NCBI RefSeq assembly: GCF_004683865.2
Contig: NZ_CP038439.1
Location: 1,590,501 to 1,654,500 of the forward strand
Reading direction: 5' to 3'
Origin: Paracoccus liaowanqingii
GTDB taxonomy: Bacteria > Pseudomonadota > Alphaproteobacteria > Rhodobacterales > Rhodobacteraceae
DNA: 64,000 bases
Under the pieces are notes generated by a model. That model was not told the origin of the DNA and made no database searches. It worked only from the letters and a program-made list of their open reading frames with translations. Within the stretch, counting starts at the first letter, position 1, and every line of letters starts with the position of its first letter. Position numbers and translations under genes: made by a program. Below are positions 12,859 to 20,462 of this stretch, piece after piece.

Positions 12859-13944
12859 ATGAACGATATGACCCCCACCCCCGGCACGGGGCTGATGCTG
12901 CCTGCCGGAACCGATCTTGCTGCCCTGTTCAAGGACGGCGCCAAGATCGACCCGCTGATTGCCATGATCGAGACCGAGGTGCGCGCCCATGTGCCCGACA
13001 CCAGCACCAACAAGGGCCGCGAGGCGATCAAGTCGCTGGCCTACAAGGTCAGCCGGTCCAAGACCGCGCTGGACGAGGCTGGCAAGGCGCTGAACGAGGA
13101 CGCCCGCAAGCAGATCAACCTGGTCGACGCAGCGCGCAAGAACATCCGCGACCGGCTGGACGCGCTGCGCGACGAGGCCCGGGCCCCGCTGGTCGCATGG
13201 GAGGTGGCCGAGGCCGAGCGCCAGGCGCGCGATCTGCTGATCCTCGACCAGCTGACGAACCACGGCATGACCGGGCACGAGACGTCCGCGGCGATCGTGG
13301 CGAAGGCGGGCAAGATCCGGGACATCACCCTGCCGCCGGACTTCGGTGGGGACCGGGATGTTGCCGAGGCCGCGCGTACTGCCACCATGCAGGCGCTACG
13401 CAACATGTTCAGCGCGGCGCAGGTTCGCGAAACCGAGGCTGCCGAGCTGGAGAAGCTGCGCAAGGAGGCGGCCGAACGGGCGGCAGCGGATGAAGCCGCC
13501 CGGATCGAGCGCGAGCGGGTCGAGGCCGAAAGACTGGCCGCCGAGCGTGCCGAGCTGGACCGCAAGGACGCGGCGGCGCGGGCTGCGCGCCAGGCGGAGG
13601 AAGAGGCGGCGCGCCAGAAGGCCGAGGCCGACCGGATCGAGCAGGCCCGCAGGGAAGCCGCCGAGAAGGCTGCCGCCGAAGCCGAGGCCCGCCACCAGCG
13701 CGAGCTGGCCGACGCCAAGCGCCGCGAGGAAGAGGCCGCCCAGCGTGAGCGTGACCGGATCGCCGCCGAGCAGCGCGCCGAGGCCGAAGCGCAGCGAAAG
13801 CGCGAGGAAAGCGCCCGCATCCGTAACCGGGTCAAGCGCGAGATCGCCGCGGCCCTGGCAGCCCTGCCCCAGCCCCTGACCCCCGAAGCGATTGCCGAGG
13901 CCCTGGTGGCCGGCGGCGTCCCGAACTGCACCGTGAGGTTCTGA
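12859..13944 (+). CDS. Long coiled-coil phage protein
   Basis: A 361-residue protein with three parts. Residues 1-170 form a helical head (GAKIDPLIAMIETEVRAHVP) of the kind that precedes phage exonuclease genes. Residues about 180-315 are a highly charged Ala/Glu/Arg coiled coil (repeats like AERAAADEAARIERERVEAE). The C-terminal segment (about 320-361) is compact (LPQPLTPEAIAEALVAGGVP). AAGGA precedes ATG 12859, and the gene ends 1 bp before the exonuclease ATG. Similar proteins sit next to RecE/RecT-type genes in other phages without a firmly known role. A structural or scaffold role in recombination is plausible. Confidence 0.65.
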   Translation: MNDMTPTPGTGLMLPAGTDLAALFKDGAKIDPLIAMIETEVRAHVPDTSTNKGREAIKSLAYKVSRSKTALDEAGKALNEDARKQINLVDAARKNIRDRLDALRDEARAPLVAWEVAEAERQARDLLILDQLTNHGMTGHETSAAIVAKAGKIRDITLPPDFGGDRDVAEAARTATMQALRNMFSAAQVRETEAAELEKLRKEAAERAAADEAARIERERVEAERLAAERAELDRKDAAARAARQAEEEAARQKAEADRIEQARREAAEKAAAEAEARHQRELADAKRREEEAAQRERDRIAAEQRAEAEAQRKREESARIRNRVKREIAAALAALPQPLTPEAIAEALVAGGVPNCTVRF

Positions 13945-13945
13945 C

Positions 13946-14986
13946 ATGGATGGCGCATGGCCCTTTGACGACTCGCCCAAGCCCGACGCGGGCAAGGGTG
14001 CAGCAACCCCTGAGCCGGAGCGCGGCGAACAGTTCCGTCTCGGCGCTGGCGTCCACCAGGTCGACGGCGAGGACTACCACCGCGACCCCTGCCCCGAGGC
14101 GTCCCTGTCCTCGACGCTGGCCAAGGTCATGCTGGCGCAATCCCCGCTGCATGCCTGGACGGCCAGCCCGCGGCTGAACCCGGACTGGGAGCCGATGAAC
14201 AAGAAGACCTTCGACATCGGCAGGGCCGCGCACCGCGCGATCCTGGGCGCTGGCGGAGACTATGTCGCCATCCCCAAGGCCATGCTGGCCAGCAACGGCG
14301 CGGCCAGCACGAAGGAGGCCAAAGCCTTCATCGAGGACGCCCGTGCCTCGGGTCAGACGCCCCTCAAGGATGACGAGGTCGACCAGACCCACGCCATGCG
14401 CGCCAAGGCTCATGACAAGCTGACGGCGCTGCAGATCGACCTCGATCCTGCCCGATCGGAGATGGTGGCCGTCGCCCAGATCGATGGCGTCTGGTGCCGG
14501 GCTATGATCGACAACGTGCCGCTGGATGCGCGCCTGCCGATCTACGACTTCAAGACCTGCGAAAACGCCAGCCCCGAAGCCTGCCAGAAGGCCATCCTGA
14601 ACTATGGCTATGACGTGCAGGCCGAGCATTACCGGCAGGTCTGGCAGGCCGCCACGGGCGAGGATCGGGTGTTCCGGTTCGTCTTCCAGGAAAAGAGCGC
14701 CCCGCACGAGGTCTGCGTGGTCGAGCTGGGCGCCGACACCCTGCTGATCGCCCGCAAGAAGATCGCCCGGGCCCGCGAGATGTGGGGGCTCTGCCTGCGG
14801 GCGGGCCAGTGGCCGGGCTATCCCCTTGGCGTCCATCGCGTCGACCTGCCTGCCTGGGCCATCGAGCGCTGGCTGGAGCGTGAAAGCCACGAGGCCCAGA
14901 TCAAGCGCGATACGGGCCGCGACATCCTTGCCGCAGCCTATGCGGCACAATCCCCTGACAATCACGAGGTGAACCCATGGGCCTGA
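13946..14986 (+). CDS. RecE-like exonuclease (PD-(D/E)XK, DUF3799 type)
   Basis: A 346-residue nuclease-like protein. The PD-(D/E)XK core is visible: GRAAH (H96), an acidic lead-in (AQIDG, D180; RAMIDNVPLD), YDFKTC with D201 and K203, and a downstream YGYDVQAEHYR helix (220-230). These are the features of the RecE/exonuclease VIII C-terminal domain, which digests duplex DNA 5' to 3' to expose single strands for annealing. Here the nuclease domain stands alone rather than behind a long N-terminal extension. It overlaps the ATPase gene by 10 bp, so the two are translated together and probably act together. Confidence 0.8.
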   Translation: MDGAWPFDDSPKPDAGKGAATPEPERGEQFRLGAGVHQVDGEDYHRDPCPEASLSSTLAKVMLAQSPLHAWTASPRLNPDWEPMNKKTFDIGRAAHRAILGAGGDYVAIPKAMLASNGAASTKEAKAFIEDARASGQTPLKDDEVDQTHAMRAKAHDKLTALQIDLDPARSEMVAVAQIDGVWCRAMIDNVPLDARLPIYDFKTCENASPEACQKAILNYGYDVQAEHYRQVWQAATGEDRVFRFVFQEKSAPHEVCVVELGADTLLIARKKIARAREMWGLCLRAGQWPGYPLGVHRVDLPAWAIERWLERESHEAQIKRDTGRDILAAAYAAQSPDNHEVNPWA

Positions 14987-16077
14987 TCCGCTTCATTCCC
15001 GTCACGCAGATCCACGACCCCCTGACCCTGTCGATCGGCCTCAGCGGCGGATCGGGCACGGGCAAGACCTACACTGCGCTTCTGATGGCGCGGGGCATCG
15101 CTGAGACCGTTACGGGGAAGGCCGGGGCGCCCATCGGGTACGTCGACACCGAGAACCGCCGTGCCCTGCACTACAAGGCGGCTTTCCCCGAGATGATGCA
15201 CTTCGATTTCACCGCCCTGGATGAAATGGGCGACCTGGTCGGCTTCGGGCCGGAACGCTGGATCGAGGTCATTGACGCCGCCGAGGAAGCCAAGCTGCCG
15301 GTGCTGATCCTGGACAGCTTCTCGCATGCCTGGGAGGGTGTCGGTGGGGTACTGGACCTGCACGCGACCACGCTGGAGCGACTGACCGGCGGCAAGAGCG
15401 AGCTGGCGGACAAGCGCAGCCAGCTGGCGTGGGCCGAGGTCAAGCCGCGGTACCGCCGCCTGATCGACCGGATCGTGCGGGCAAAGTGCAACATCATCAT
15501 CTGCACCCGCGCCAAGCCGGTCATGCAGAGCGGCTTCGGGGCCAACGCCAAGAACGCCCGCAAGACCAAGACCCGCCGCGATGACGTGCCGTGGGATCCG
15601 GCGAGCGACGGCGACCTGATGTTCGAGATGACCACGATGGTGATCCTCGACCCCTCCGCGCCCGGCTGCCCGGTGCACCGCATCAAAGTGGCAGACCAGT
15701 TCAAGGCCCTCCTCGACCCGCGCCAGCCGATGGGGACCGAGACGGGCCGCAAGATGGCCGAATGGGCCCGAGGCCAAGGCAACGCCCAAGAGCAGAAGGC
15801 AGCCCTGGACGAGGCGCGGGACGAGGCGCGCAAGGGCCGCGCAGCGATGCGCTCCTGGTGGCAGGCGAACCCGCAGAAGGCAGCCATTGCCAAGACGATC
15901 CTGGCCGAGCTGCAGGACATGGCCGAGGCCGCGGACGCCGACGCGAAGGCTGCGGACGACGACCCGTTCGCCGACGTGCCCAAGGCTGACCCCGACGAAC
16001 CGTCCGACAGCATGACCCCCGAGCAGCGCGCCGAGTACGAGGCAGCCATAGCCGCATTGAGCGGCGCTGCGGCCTGA
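14977..16077 (+). CDS. RecA/Sak4-like phage recombination ATPase
   Basis: A 366-residue P-loop protein. Walker A is GGSGTGKT (24-31), Walker B is PVLILDS (108-114), and the conserved IGYVDTEN lies at 53-60. The RecA-like core spans about 1-240. A helical, Ala/Asp-rich tail (about 270-366) is probably flexible and acidic. Its place after a RecE-like exonuclease, where RecT would normally sit, and its size suggest the Sak4 group of RecA-like annealing ATPases or a related AAA_24 protein. ATG 14977 overlaps the exonuclease gene by 10 bp. The ATPase fold is secure; the annealing role is inferred from context. Confidence 0.75.
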   Translation: MGLIRFIPVTQIHDPLTLSIGLSGGSGTGKTYTALLMARGIAETVTGKAGAPIGYVDTENRRALHYKAAFPEMMHFDFTALDEMGDLVGFGPERWIEVIDAAEEAKLPVLILDSFSHAWEGVGGVLDLHATTLERLTGGKSELADKRSQLAWAEVKPRYRRLIDRIVRAKCNIIICTRAKPVMQSGFGANAKNARKTKTRRDDVPWDPASDGDLMFEMTTMVILDPSAPGCPVHRIKVADQFKALLDPRQPMGTETGRKMAEWARGQGNAQEQKAALDEARDEARKGRAAMRSWWQANPQKAAIAKTILAELQDMAEAADADAKAADDDPFADVPKADPDEPSDSMTPEQRAEYEAAIAALSGAAA

Positions 16078-16085
16078 CCCCCACC

Positions 16086-16152
16086 CTGCCGTCCGTCGCC
16101 TGTGACGGCAGCACCTGGCGGGGCCAATGCACCATTCCGGCCCCGCCCTTTT
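16086..16152 (+). terminator. Tandem hairpins, probable intra-operon terminator
   Basis: Two stems follow the ATPase gene: CTGCCGTC/GACGGCAG (16086-16111), then GGCGGGGCC/GGCCCCGCC (16117-16147) followed by CTTTT. The second has the form of an intrinsic terminator. It would separate the recombination genes from the methylase, excisionase and integrase genes unless antitermination occurs. Confidence 0.5.
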
Positions 16153-16175
16153 CCCATCATCACGAGGATCGAGAC

Positions 16176-16391
16176 ATGCGCCACGACTTCGAGAACATCC
16201 CCGAGGATGTCGTTGTCATCTTGCACCCCGCCGATGCGAACCTGATCCACCGCGAACCGGTGAAAGCCACCCGCCTCGGCGATTACTTCTACTGCGCCGG
16301 GACCGACCCAATGCGGATGGGGGCGGATTACGGGCTGGGTGAGATCGCGGCGTTCATGCGCGGCTATGAGCTGGCGGCGGTGACGGCATGA
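16176..16391 (+). CDS. Phage hypothetical protein
   Basis: A 71-residue protein starting MRHDFENIPE. It appears to be a compact alpha/beta fold (DVVVILHPADANLI, GDYFYCAGTDPMRM) with a helical end. A purine-rich CACGAGGA sequence lies about 8 nt before ATG 16176. It overlaps the adenine methyltransferase gene by 4 bp (ATGA). No known domain was identified. It follows the tandem hairpins and is the first gene of the distal part of the rightward operon. Confidence 0.55.
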   Translation: MRHDFENIPEDVVVILHPADANLIHREPVKATRLGDYFYCAGTDPMRMGADYGLGEIAAFMRGYELAAVTA

Positions 16392-17023
16392 GCCAGAACA
16401 TCAGCACCGCTGTAATGCAGCGGCGGTCCGAACCGCATGACAGCCTGGACGATTTCCCGACGCCACCATGGGCCACGCGGGCTTTGTGTCACTGGCTGCG
16501 CGAAGCAACTGGTCGTGTGCTCAGTGATATGAGCTGTCGCGAGCCTGCTGCGAACCGTGGGCACATGTTCAGGCCGCTTCGTGAGTTCTTCGCCAGCGTC
16601 GAGGCCGCGGACATCCACGACTACGGCGCCGGCTTCCCGCAGCAAGACTATCTGTTCGGCCCGAATCCCGAGCGCGTGGACTGGACAATCACAAACCCGC
16701 CCTTTCGCCTCGCCGAGCAGTTCATCTCGAGGGCGCTGGCCACCTCTGAACTTGGCGTCGCTGTCATTGTTCGTTCAGCCTTTCTGGAGGGGATCGGCAG
16801 GCATGATAGGCTGTTCTGCATCACGCCTCCTACTGACATTCTGCAGTTCAGCGAGCGGGTCGTGATGCACAAGGGCCGTCTAGTGCCAGGCGGCAGCACT
16901 GCCACCGCCTACTGCTGGCTTGTATGGGACAAGTGCTCTCCGCCGCGCTGCACCATCTTCGACTGGATCGAGCCCTGCCGATCGAAGCTGGAACGGGCGA
17001 GCGATTATCAGGTGGCGGCATGA
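16388..17023 (+). CDS. Phage adenine-specific DNA methyltransferase-like protein
   Basis: A 211-residue protein with the catalytic NPPF motif (TNPPF, 102-106) of N6-adenine methyltransferases. It opens with DDFPTPPWATRAL (21-33), typical of phage Dam-like enzymes, and has a motif-I-like EPAANRGHM (52-60). Motif I has Asn where Gly is usual, so S-adenosylmethionine binding deserves checking. Such enzymes modify phage DNA against host restriction or alter regulation. It overlaps both neighbours by ATGA junctions. There is no associated endonuclease that would make it a restriction system. Confidence 0.7.
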   Translation: MSQNISTAVMQRRSEPHDSLDDFPTPPWATRALCHWLREATGRVLSDMSCREPAANRGHMFRPLREFFASVEAADIHDYGAGFPQQDYLFGPNPERVDWTITNPPFRLAEQFISRALATSELGVAVIVRSAFLEGIGRHDRLFCITPPTDILQFSERVVMHKGRLVPGGSTATAYCWLVWDKCSPPRCTIFDWIEPCRSKLERASDYQVAA

Positions 17024-17481
17024 GCCCGCGCCCCCAACCCATCAAGCACGGCACGATCTATGCCTACAAGTGCCGCGGCTGCCGGTGTGACCCCTGCACC
17101 CGGGCCAATACCGAGACCTGCAAGACCGAGCGGCGCCGGAAGGGCATCCTGAGCCCCGGGAACGCCTGCAAGGTCGGGACTGAGGTCTTCACGACACAGC
17201 AGGAGGCTGCCCGCGCTGCCGGGCGGACCAAGGGCGCGATCACGTATCACCTGAACCGCTACGGCAACCTTGACCGCCTCGGAGGCAAGCGCGGCGGGCC
17301 CAGCAAGGGGCGATGCAAGCCGGTCTGCGTCGGCATGCAGGAATGGCCGTCCCGCTCGGCGCTGGACCGGGCCTTAGGTGTCCCCATCGGAACGGTCAGC
17401 GCCTGGATCCTGCGCGGCGACATGAACGCGCTGATCGGCGCGGTGATGAATATGAACCCAGCCAGAAAGGCCGCAGCATGA
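17020..17481 (+). CDS. Cys-cluster and HTH phage protein
   Basis: A 153-residue basic protein. Five Cys (18, 21, 23, 26, 34) form a cluster, CRGCRCDPC then TETC, compatible with zinc binding. Two weak helix-turn-helix-like segments follow, one at TQQEAARAAGRTKGAITYHL and one near the end (RSALDRALGVPIGTVSAWIL). The overall look is a zinc-plus-HTH DNA-binding protein, perhaps related to phage or intron-associated HTH modules. It is coupled by ATGA to the methyltransferase before it and to the endonuclease gene after it. Function unknown. Confidence 0.55.
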   Translation: MSPRPQPIKHGTIYAYKCRGCRCDPCTRANTETCKTERRRKGILSPGNACKVGTEVFTTQQEAARAAGRTKGAITYHLNRYGNLDRLGGKRGGPSKGRCKPVCVGMQEWPSRSALDRALGVPIGTVSAWILRGDMNALIGAVMNMNPARKAAA

Positions 17482-18098
17482 CCGTCTTACGCATCCTGAT
17501 TGCCTGCGAGACGTCGAGCGTCATGCGCCGGGCCTTCGCCGCCCGTGGGCACGACGTCTGGTCCTGCGACCTGCTTCCGGCCGAGGACGCAAAACAGATA
17601 GGAGACTATCCGCTCTACCTTGTCACAAATCTAGGCCGGGTCATCAGCTTCCAATCAGGCGCGCCCATTGTGATGAAGCCCCGGCCACACATAGGCGGCT
17701 ACAGAATAGTCACTCTCTGCAATCGGGAGCGACGCACGACGACCACTGTCCACCGACTTGTTGCGAAAGAATTCCTGCCAAACCCGCAAGGGCTGCCGCT
17801 TGTTCGGCATCGCGATGGAGACAGGTCGCACAACTCGGCCGGCAATCTCGCGTGGGGCACCTATGCGGACAATGAGGCCGATAAGATCGAACACGGGACG
17901 CGCCGATACGGGACTTCGCGAATGAAGCTGAACCGCGCTGCCCGCGCTGAAGTGCTGGAAATGCACAGGATGGGAGTGACCCGGCGAGAGATTGCTGAGG
18001 TGTTCGGCGTGGATCGGTCAACGGTCACCCGACTCGTTAACGGAACGACATGGAGCAACCGGAAATGGCCGATAGCAGATGGGGCAGCGCAGCGATGA
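17478..18098 (+). CDS. NUMOD4-HNH homing endonuclease fused to a methylase N-terminus
   Basis: A 206-residue chimera. Residues 1-39 (ILIACETSSVMRRAF, ARGHDVWSCDLLPAED) are the conserved start of a phage DNA-methylase-like family. From residue 41 the protein switches to a homing endonuclease. A NUMOD4-like segment, GDYPLYLVTNLGRVIS (42-57), is followed by the HNH fold VHRLVAKEFLPN...VRHRDGD...HNSAGNLAW (91-126). A C-terminal helix-turn-helix, GVTRREIAEVFGVDRSTVTR, spans 166-185. The junction is seamless and in frame. A short frame after it (18095-18235) resembles the methylase C-terminus. The HNH residues look intact, so the endonuclease may be active; the methylase cannot be. Confidence 0.75.
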   Translation: MTVLRILIACETSSVMRRAFAARGHDVWSCDLLPAEDAKQIGDYPLYLVTNLGRVISFQSGAPIVMKPRPHIGGYRIVTLCNRERRTTTTVHRLVAKEFLPNPQGLPLVRHRDGDRSHNSAGNLAWGTYADNEADKIEHGTRRYGTSRMKLNRAARAEVLEMHRMGVTRREIAEVFGVDRSTVTRLVNGTTWSNRKWPIADGAAQR

Positions 18099-18235
18099 CC
18101 GTCCACCGCGCGCCGCCCGGCCCGGATCGGTGGAAGATGCGCAGCAGGACGTTCGAGGGTGTGGCTCAGGCCTGCGCCGATCAATGGGGCGGCCATGCCC
18201 TGCAAGAAATGGAGGTGGCTAATGGGACGCCATGA
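18095..18235 (+). pseudogene. C-terminal remnant of the interrupted methylase-like gene
   Basis: A 46-codon frame (APPGPDRWKMRSRTFEGVAQ, then ACADQWGGHAL) that I recognise as the usual C-terminal signature of the same phage methylase-like family whose N-terminus opens the preceding gene. It is in a different frame from the endonuclease, with an ATG overlapping that gene's TGA, so it might still be translated as a peptide. The catalytic middle of the methylase is absent. This was judged from memory of the family, not by alignment. Confidence 0.55.
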
Positions 18236-18515
18236 AACAATCCGCGGGCCCTACTCGCCCGAGACCCTCGCCGAGCGGTGGGGCGTCAGCTCAGAGACCA
18301 TCCGACAAATGACACATCGCGGCGAATTGCCCAGCTTCAGAGTTGGTCGCAGTATCCGCATCCCCGCGCAGGCAGTAGAGGATATCGAATGCGGCAAATC
18401 AGCATCGGACGGCTCAAAGGCCGTTTCGTCGTCAGCTGGAAATCAGATGATGGTCGGCGGAAGCGATTTCGTCTTGAAGCACTCAGCCGAAAGGAAGCCG
18501 AAGCAGAGGCCATAG
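18222..18515 (+). CDS. xis: Excisionase-type HTH protein
   Basis: A 97-residue protein. Residues 10-55 form a MerR/excisionase-like winged helix (YSPETLAERWGVSSETIRQM, then THRGELPSFRVGRSIRIPA), the HTH_17 type used by recombination directionality factors. ATG 18222 has GGAGG 6 nt upstream. The C-terminal 40 residues overlap the start of the integrase gene in another frame (127 bp). They are Ser-rich and probably disordered, so the functional domain ends near residue 57. Overlap with the integrase is strong contextual support for an excisionase. Confidence 0.75.
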   Translation: MGRHETIRGPYSPETLAERWGVSSETIRQMTHRGELPSFRVGRSIRIPAQAVEDIECGKSASDGSKAVSSSAGNQMMVGGSDFVLKHSAERKPKQRP

Positions 18516-19372
18516 ATGTCTATCGCCGGGAAACGATCACAACATCTGGCGAGACTGTCGAGGCCCTGTGGAAGCTATATCTGAACGAGCGCGAGGGCCG
18601 GGCTATCGTCAAGTCGATGAGCTCGACGGTCAAGGCCATGATGCCGTTCTTCGGCGCGCTGCGGCCGGACCAGATCACCGTCGAACATTGCCGCGACTAT
18701 GACGCCCGGCGCCGCCTTGCAGGCATCAAGCAGGGCACCGTCTGGACCGAGCTGGGCCATCTGCGGATCGTGGTGAATTGGGCTGTGAAAAAAGGGCTCA
18801 TAGAGCGGGCGCCGTTCATCGAGCTGCCGCAGAAGCCCGCACCACGCGAACGGCACCTGACACGTGCCGAGGCCGGCGCACTGATCCGCGCCGAAGCGCA
18901 GCCGCATATCATCCTGGCGATCCGCCTGATGCTGTCCACCGCCGCCCGCGTGGGCGCCATCCTCGACCTGACATGGGATCGGGTAGATCTTGAGCGGCGC
19001 GTCATCAACCTGCGCACAGAGGGCACCGGCCCGCGCAAGGGTCGCGCTGTGGTGCCGATCAATGACACGCTGCTGGCGGCGCTGGTCGAGGCGAAGGGCC
19101 AAGGCATGACAGACCATGTGATCGAGTGGAACGGCAAGCCCGTCCAATCGATCCGCAAGGGATTCGGCGTGGCCGTCCGATCCGTCGGCCTGAAGGACGT
19201 GACGATTCACACCCTGCGCCACAGCGCCGCCGTTATGATGGTCGAGGCGGGTACGTCGATGGATGAGGTCGCGCAGTACCTGGGCCACAGCAACAGCTCG
19301 ATCACCTTCAAGACCTACGCCCGGTTCAGCCCCTCACACCTGCGCGCAGCTTCGAGGGTTTTGGATTTCTAG
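18389..19372 (+). CDS. int: Tyrosine-type site-specific integrase
   Basis: A 327-residue tyrosine recombinase. The N-terminal arm-binding part (1-50) is followed by a SAM-like core-binding domain (about 55-140) and the catalytic domain (about 155-320). Catalytic residues are visible: R187 (TAARVGA), K217, H274-x-x-R277 (HTLRH), H300 (YLGHSN) and the nucleophile Y310 (KTYARF). ATG 18389 follows GAGGA with good spacing. The gene lies at the prophage end and stops 85 bp from the 3' end of tRNA-Val, as expected for an integrase that targets the tRNA 3' end. Confidence 0.93.
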   Translation: MRQISIGRLKGRFVVSWKSDDGRRKRFRLEALSRKEAEAEAIDVYRRETITTSGETVEALWKLYLNEREGRAIVKSMSSTVKAMMPFFGALRPDQITVEHCRDYDARRRLAGIKQGTVWTELGHLRIVVNWAVKKGLIERAPFIELPQKPAPRERHLTRAEAGALIRAEAQPHIILAIRLMLSTAARVGAILDLTWDRVDLERRVINLRTEGTGPRKGRAVVPINDTLLAALVEAKGQGMTDHVIEWNGKPVQSIRKGFGVAVRSVGLKDVTIHTLRHSAAVMMVEAGTSMDEVAQYLGHSNSSITFKTYARFSPSHLRAASRVLDF

Positions 19373-19457
19373 CGGTCCAAGTGATCCGCCCAAGGTTCAA
19401 TGAATAATGGAGCGTTTAGTCGATGGCTGCCATATTCGCTGAATTGCTGAGGAATAG

Positions 19458-19483
19458 TGGTGGCCCGTGACAGATTCGAACTG
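19458..19483. other. Predicted attachment site core (tRNA-Val 3' end)
   Basis: The 3' T-arm, acceptor strand and CCA of tRNA-Val face the prophage and the integrase. Tyrosine integrases commonly use this part of a tRNA gene and regenerate it on integration. The other copy should lie at the far prophage end outside the window, so the exact core cannot be defined here. DNA at 19373-19457 shows no gene and may hold arm sites. Confidence 0.45.
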
Positions 19484-19532
19484 CCGACCGGCCCGGTGTA
19501 AACGGGACGCTCTACCACTGAGCTAACGGGCC
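19458..19532 (-). tRNA. tRNA-Val (anticodon TAC)
   Basis: A 75-nt cloverleaf on minus: acceptor GGCCCGT pairs with ACGGGCC, discriminator A, CCA encoded. D-arm is GCTC...GAGC, the anticodon loop TTTACAC gives TAC, and the T-arm is GGCAG-TTCGAAT-CTGTC. The outermost anticodon-stem pair (27:43) is a mismatch. The 3' end faces the integrase. This is the chromosomal border of the prophage. Confidence 0.93.
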
Positions 19533-19607
19533 CTGTGTCTTCCGCTTGGGAACACGCGGCGCATAAGACCGACCGGGGCTGCGTTTGGCAAGACGAAAAT
19601 GCCGCCC

Positions 19608-20249
19608 TCAGTCGCGATCCCGGGGGTGGCGCAGGGTCCGGCAGGCGCCGTTCGAGACGACATGCACCGCGCCCTGCCGCATCTCGCCCTCGGCCCATTT
19701 GTCCGGGGGCCATCGGGCGGGGGGGCATCGGTCGGGGCTCATGTCCAGCGCCGCCGCCCGCAGCATCCGCAGCGTGATCCCGTGGCTGACGATCAGCACC
19801 GGCACGGAGGTCCCGGCCAGCGGACCCAGGAACCGCCCGCAGCGCGCCGCCAGCGCCGCCAGCCCCTCGCCCCCCGGGCAGCGGTCGTACCAGGCCAGCG
19901 GCGGGCCGGCGAAGACCTCGGGCCGTTCGCGTTCCAGGTCGGCCAGCAGGCGCCCGGCAAAGGTCCCGATGCCGATCTCGGACAGCAGCGGCTCGGTGCG
20001 GAACGGCTGCGTGCCGAAGACCAGCCGCGCGGTCTGCCGCGCCCTTTCCTGCGGGCTGGACAGGCGCCGCCCCGCCACCCCGGCCACCAGCGCGGCCTGC
20101 CATCCGGCCTGCCGCAGGCCCCGCGCCGTCAGCGGCGCATGCAGGGCGCCCTGTAGCCGCCCCTCGGCGTTCCAGACCGTCTCGCCATGGCGCATCAGAT
20201 ACAGGTCCGGCAGGCCGCCCCGTCGATCCTTGTCCGTCCCGTCGCCCAT
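19608..20249 (-). CDS. Histidine phosphatase family protein
   Basis: A 213-residue member of the histidine phosphatase (phosphoglycerate mutase-like) superfamily. The catalytic RHG is at 20-22 in LMRHGETVWN. The second Arg lies in SSPQERARQTA, and the second catalytic His is in VLIVSHGITL. Broad-specificity phosphatases such as CobC or GpmB-like enzymes share this layout. ATG 20249 (MGDGTDKD) follows GGGGG. It is the first chromosomal protein gene beyond the prophage and is transcribed towards tRNA-Val. The substrate cannot be read from sequence. Confidence 0.85.
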   Translation of the reverse strand: MGDGTDKDRRGGLPDLYLMRHGETVWNAEGRLQGALHAPLTARGLRQAGWQAALVAGVAGRRLSSPQERARQTARLVFGTQPFRTEPLLSEIGIGTFAGRLLADLERERPEVFAGPPLAWYDRCPGGEGLAALAARCGRFLGPLAGTSVPVLIVSHGITLRMLRAAALDMSPDRCPPARWPPDKWAEGEMRQGAVHVVSNGACRTLRHPRDRD

Positions 20250-20407
20250 GATCCCCCTGCCCGGCCGTCCCGCCGCGCCCGCGATCATAGAAGCGCCGCG
20301 CGGGCAGGCCAATGCCCCGCTCCTGACCCCCGCATCACACGGCAGGGTTGCAACTGCGTCCGGCGTACCTGTTTTGCAACATGTCGGCAGCCGTCAATCG
20401 CCGTCGA

Positions 20408-20436
20408 TTGCTTGCCGTCAAAGAGAACCGCATAGT
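20408..20436 (+). promoter_or_regulatory. Candidate sigma-70-type promoter of the outer-membrane gene
   Basis: TTGCTT (20408-20413), a 17-bp spacer, then CATAGT (20431-20436), 26 bp before the ATG. It is the best match in the 213-bp gap 20250-20462; otherwise nothing was seen there. Confidence 0.4.
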
Positions 20437-20462
20437 TCACTTTCAATTCTTGGAGATCGAAG

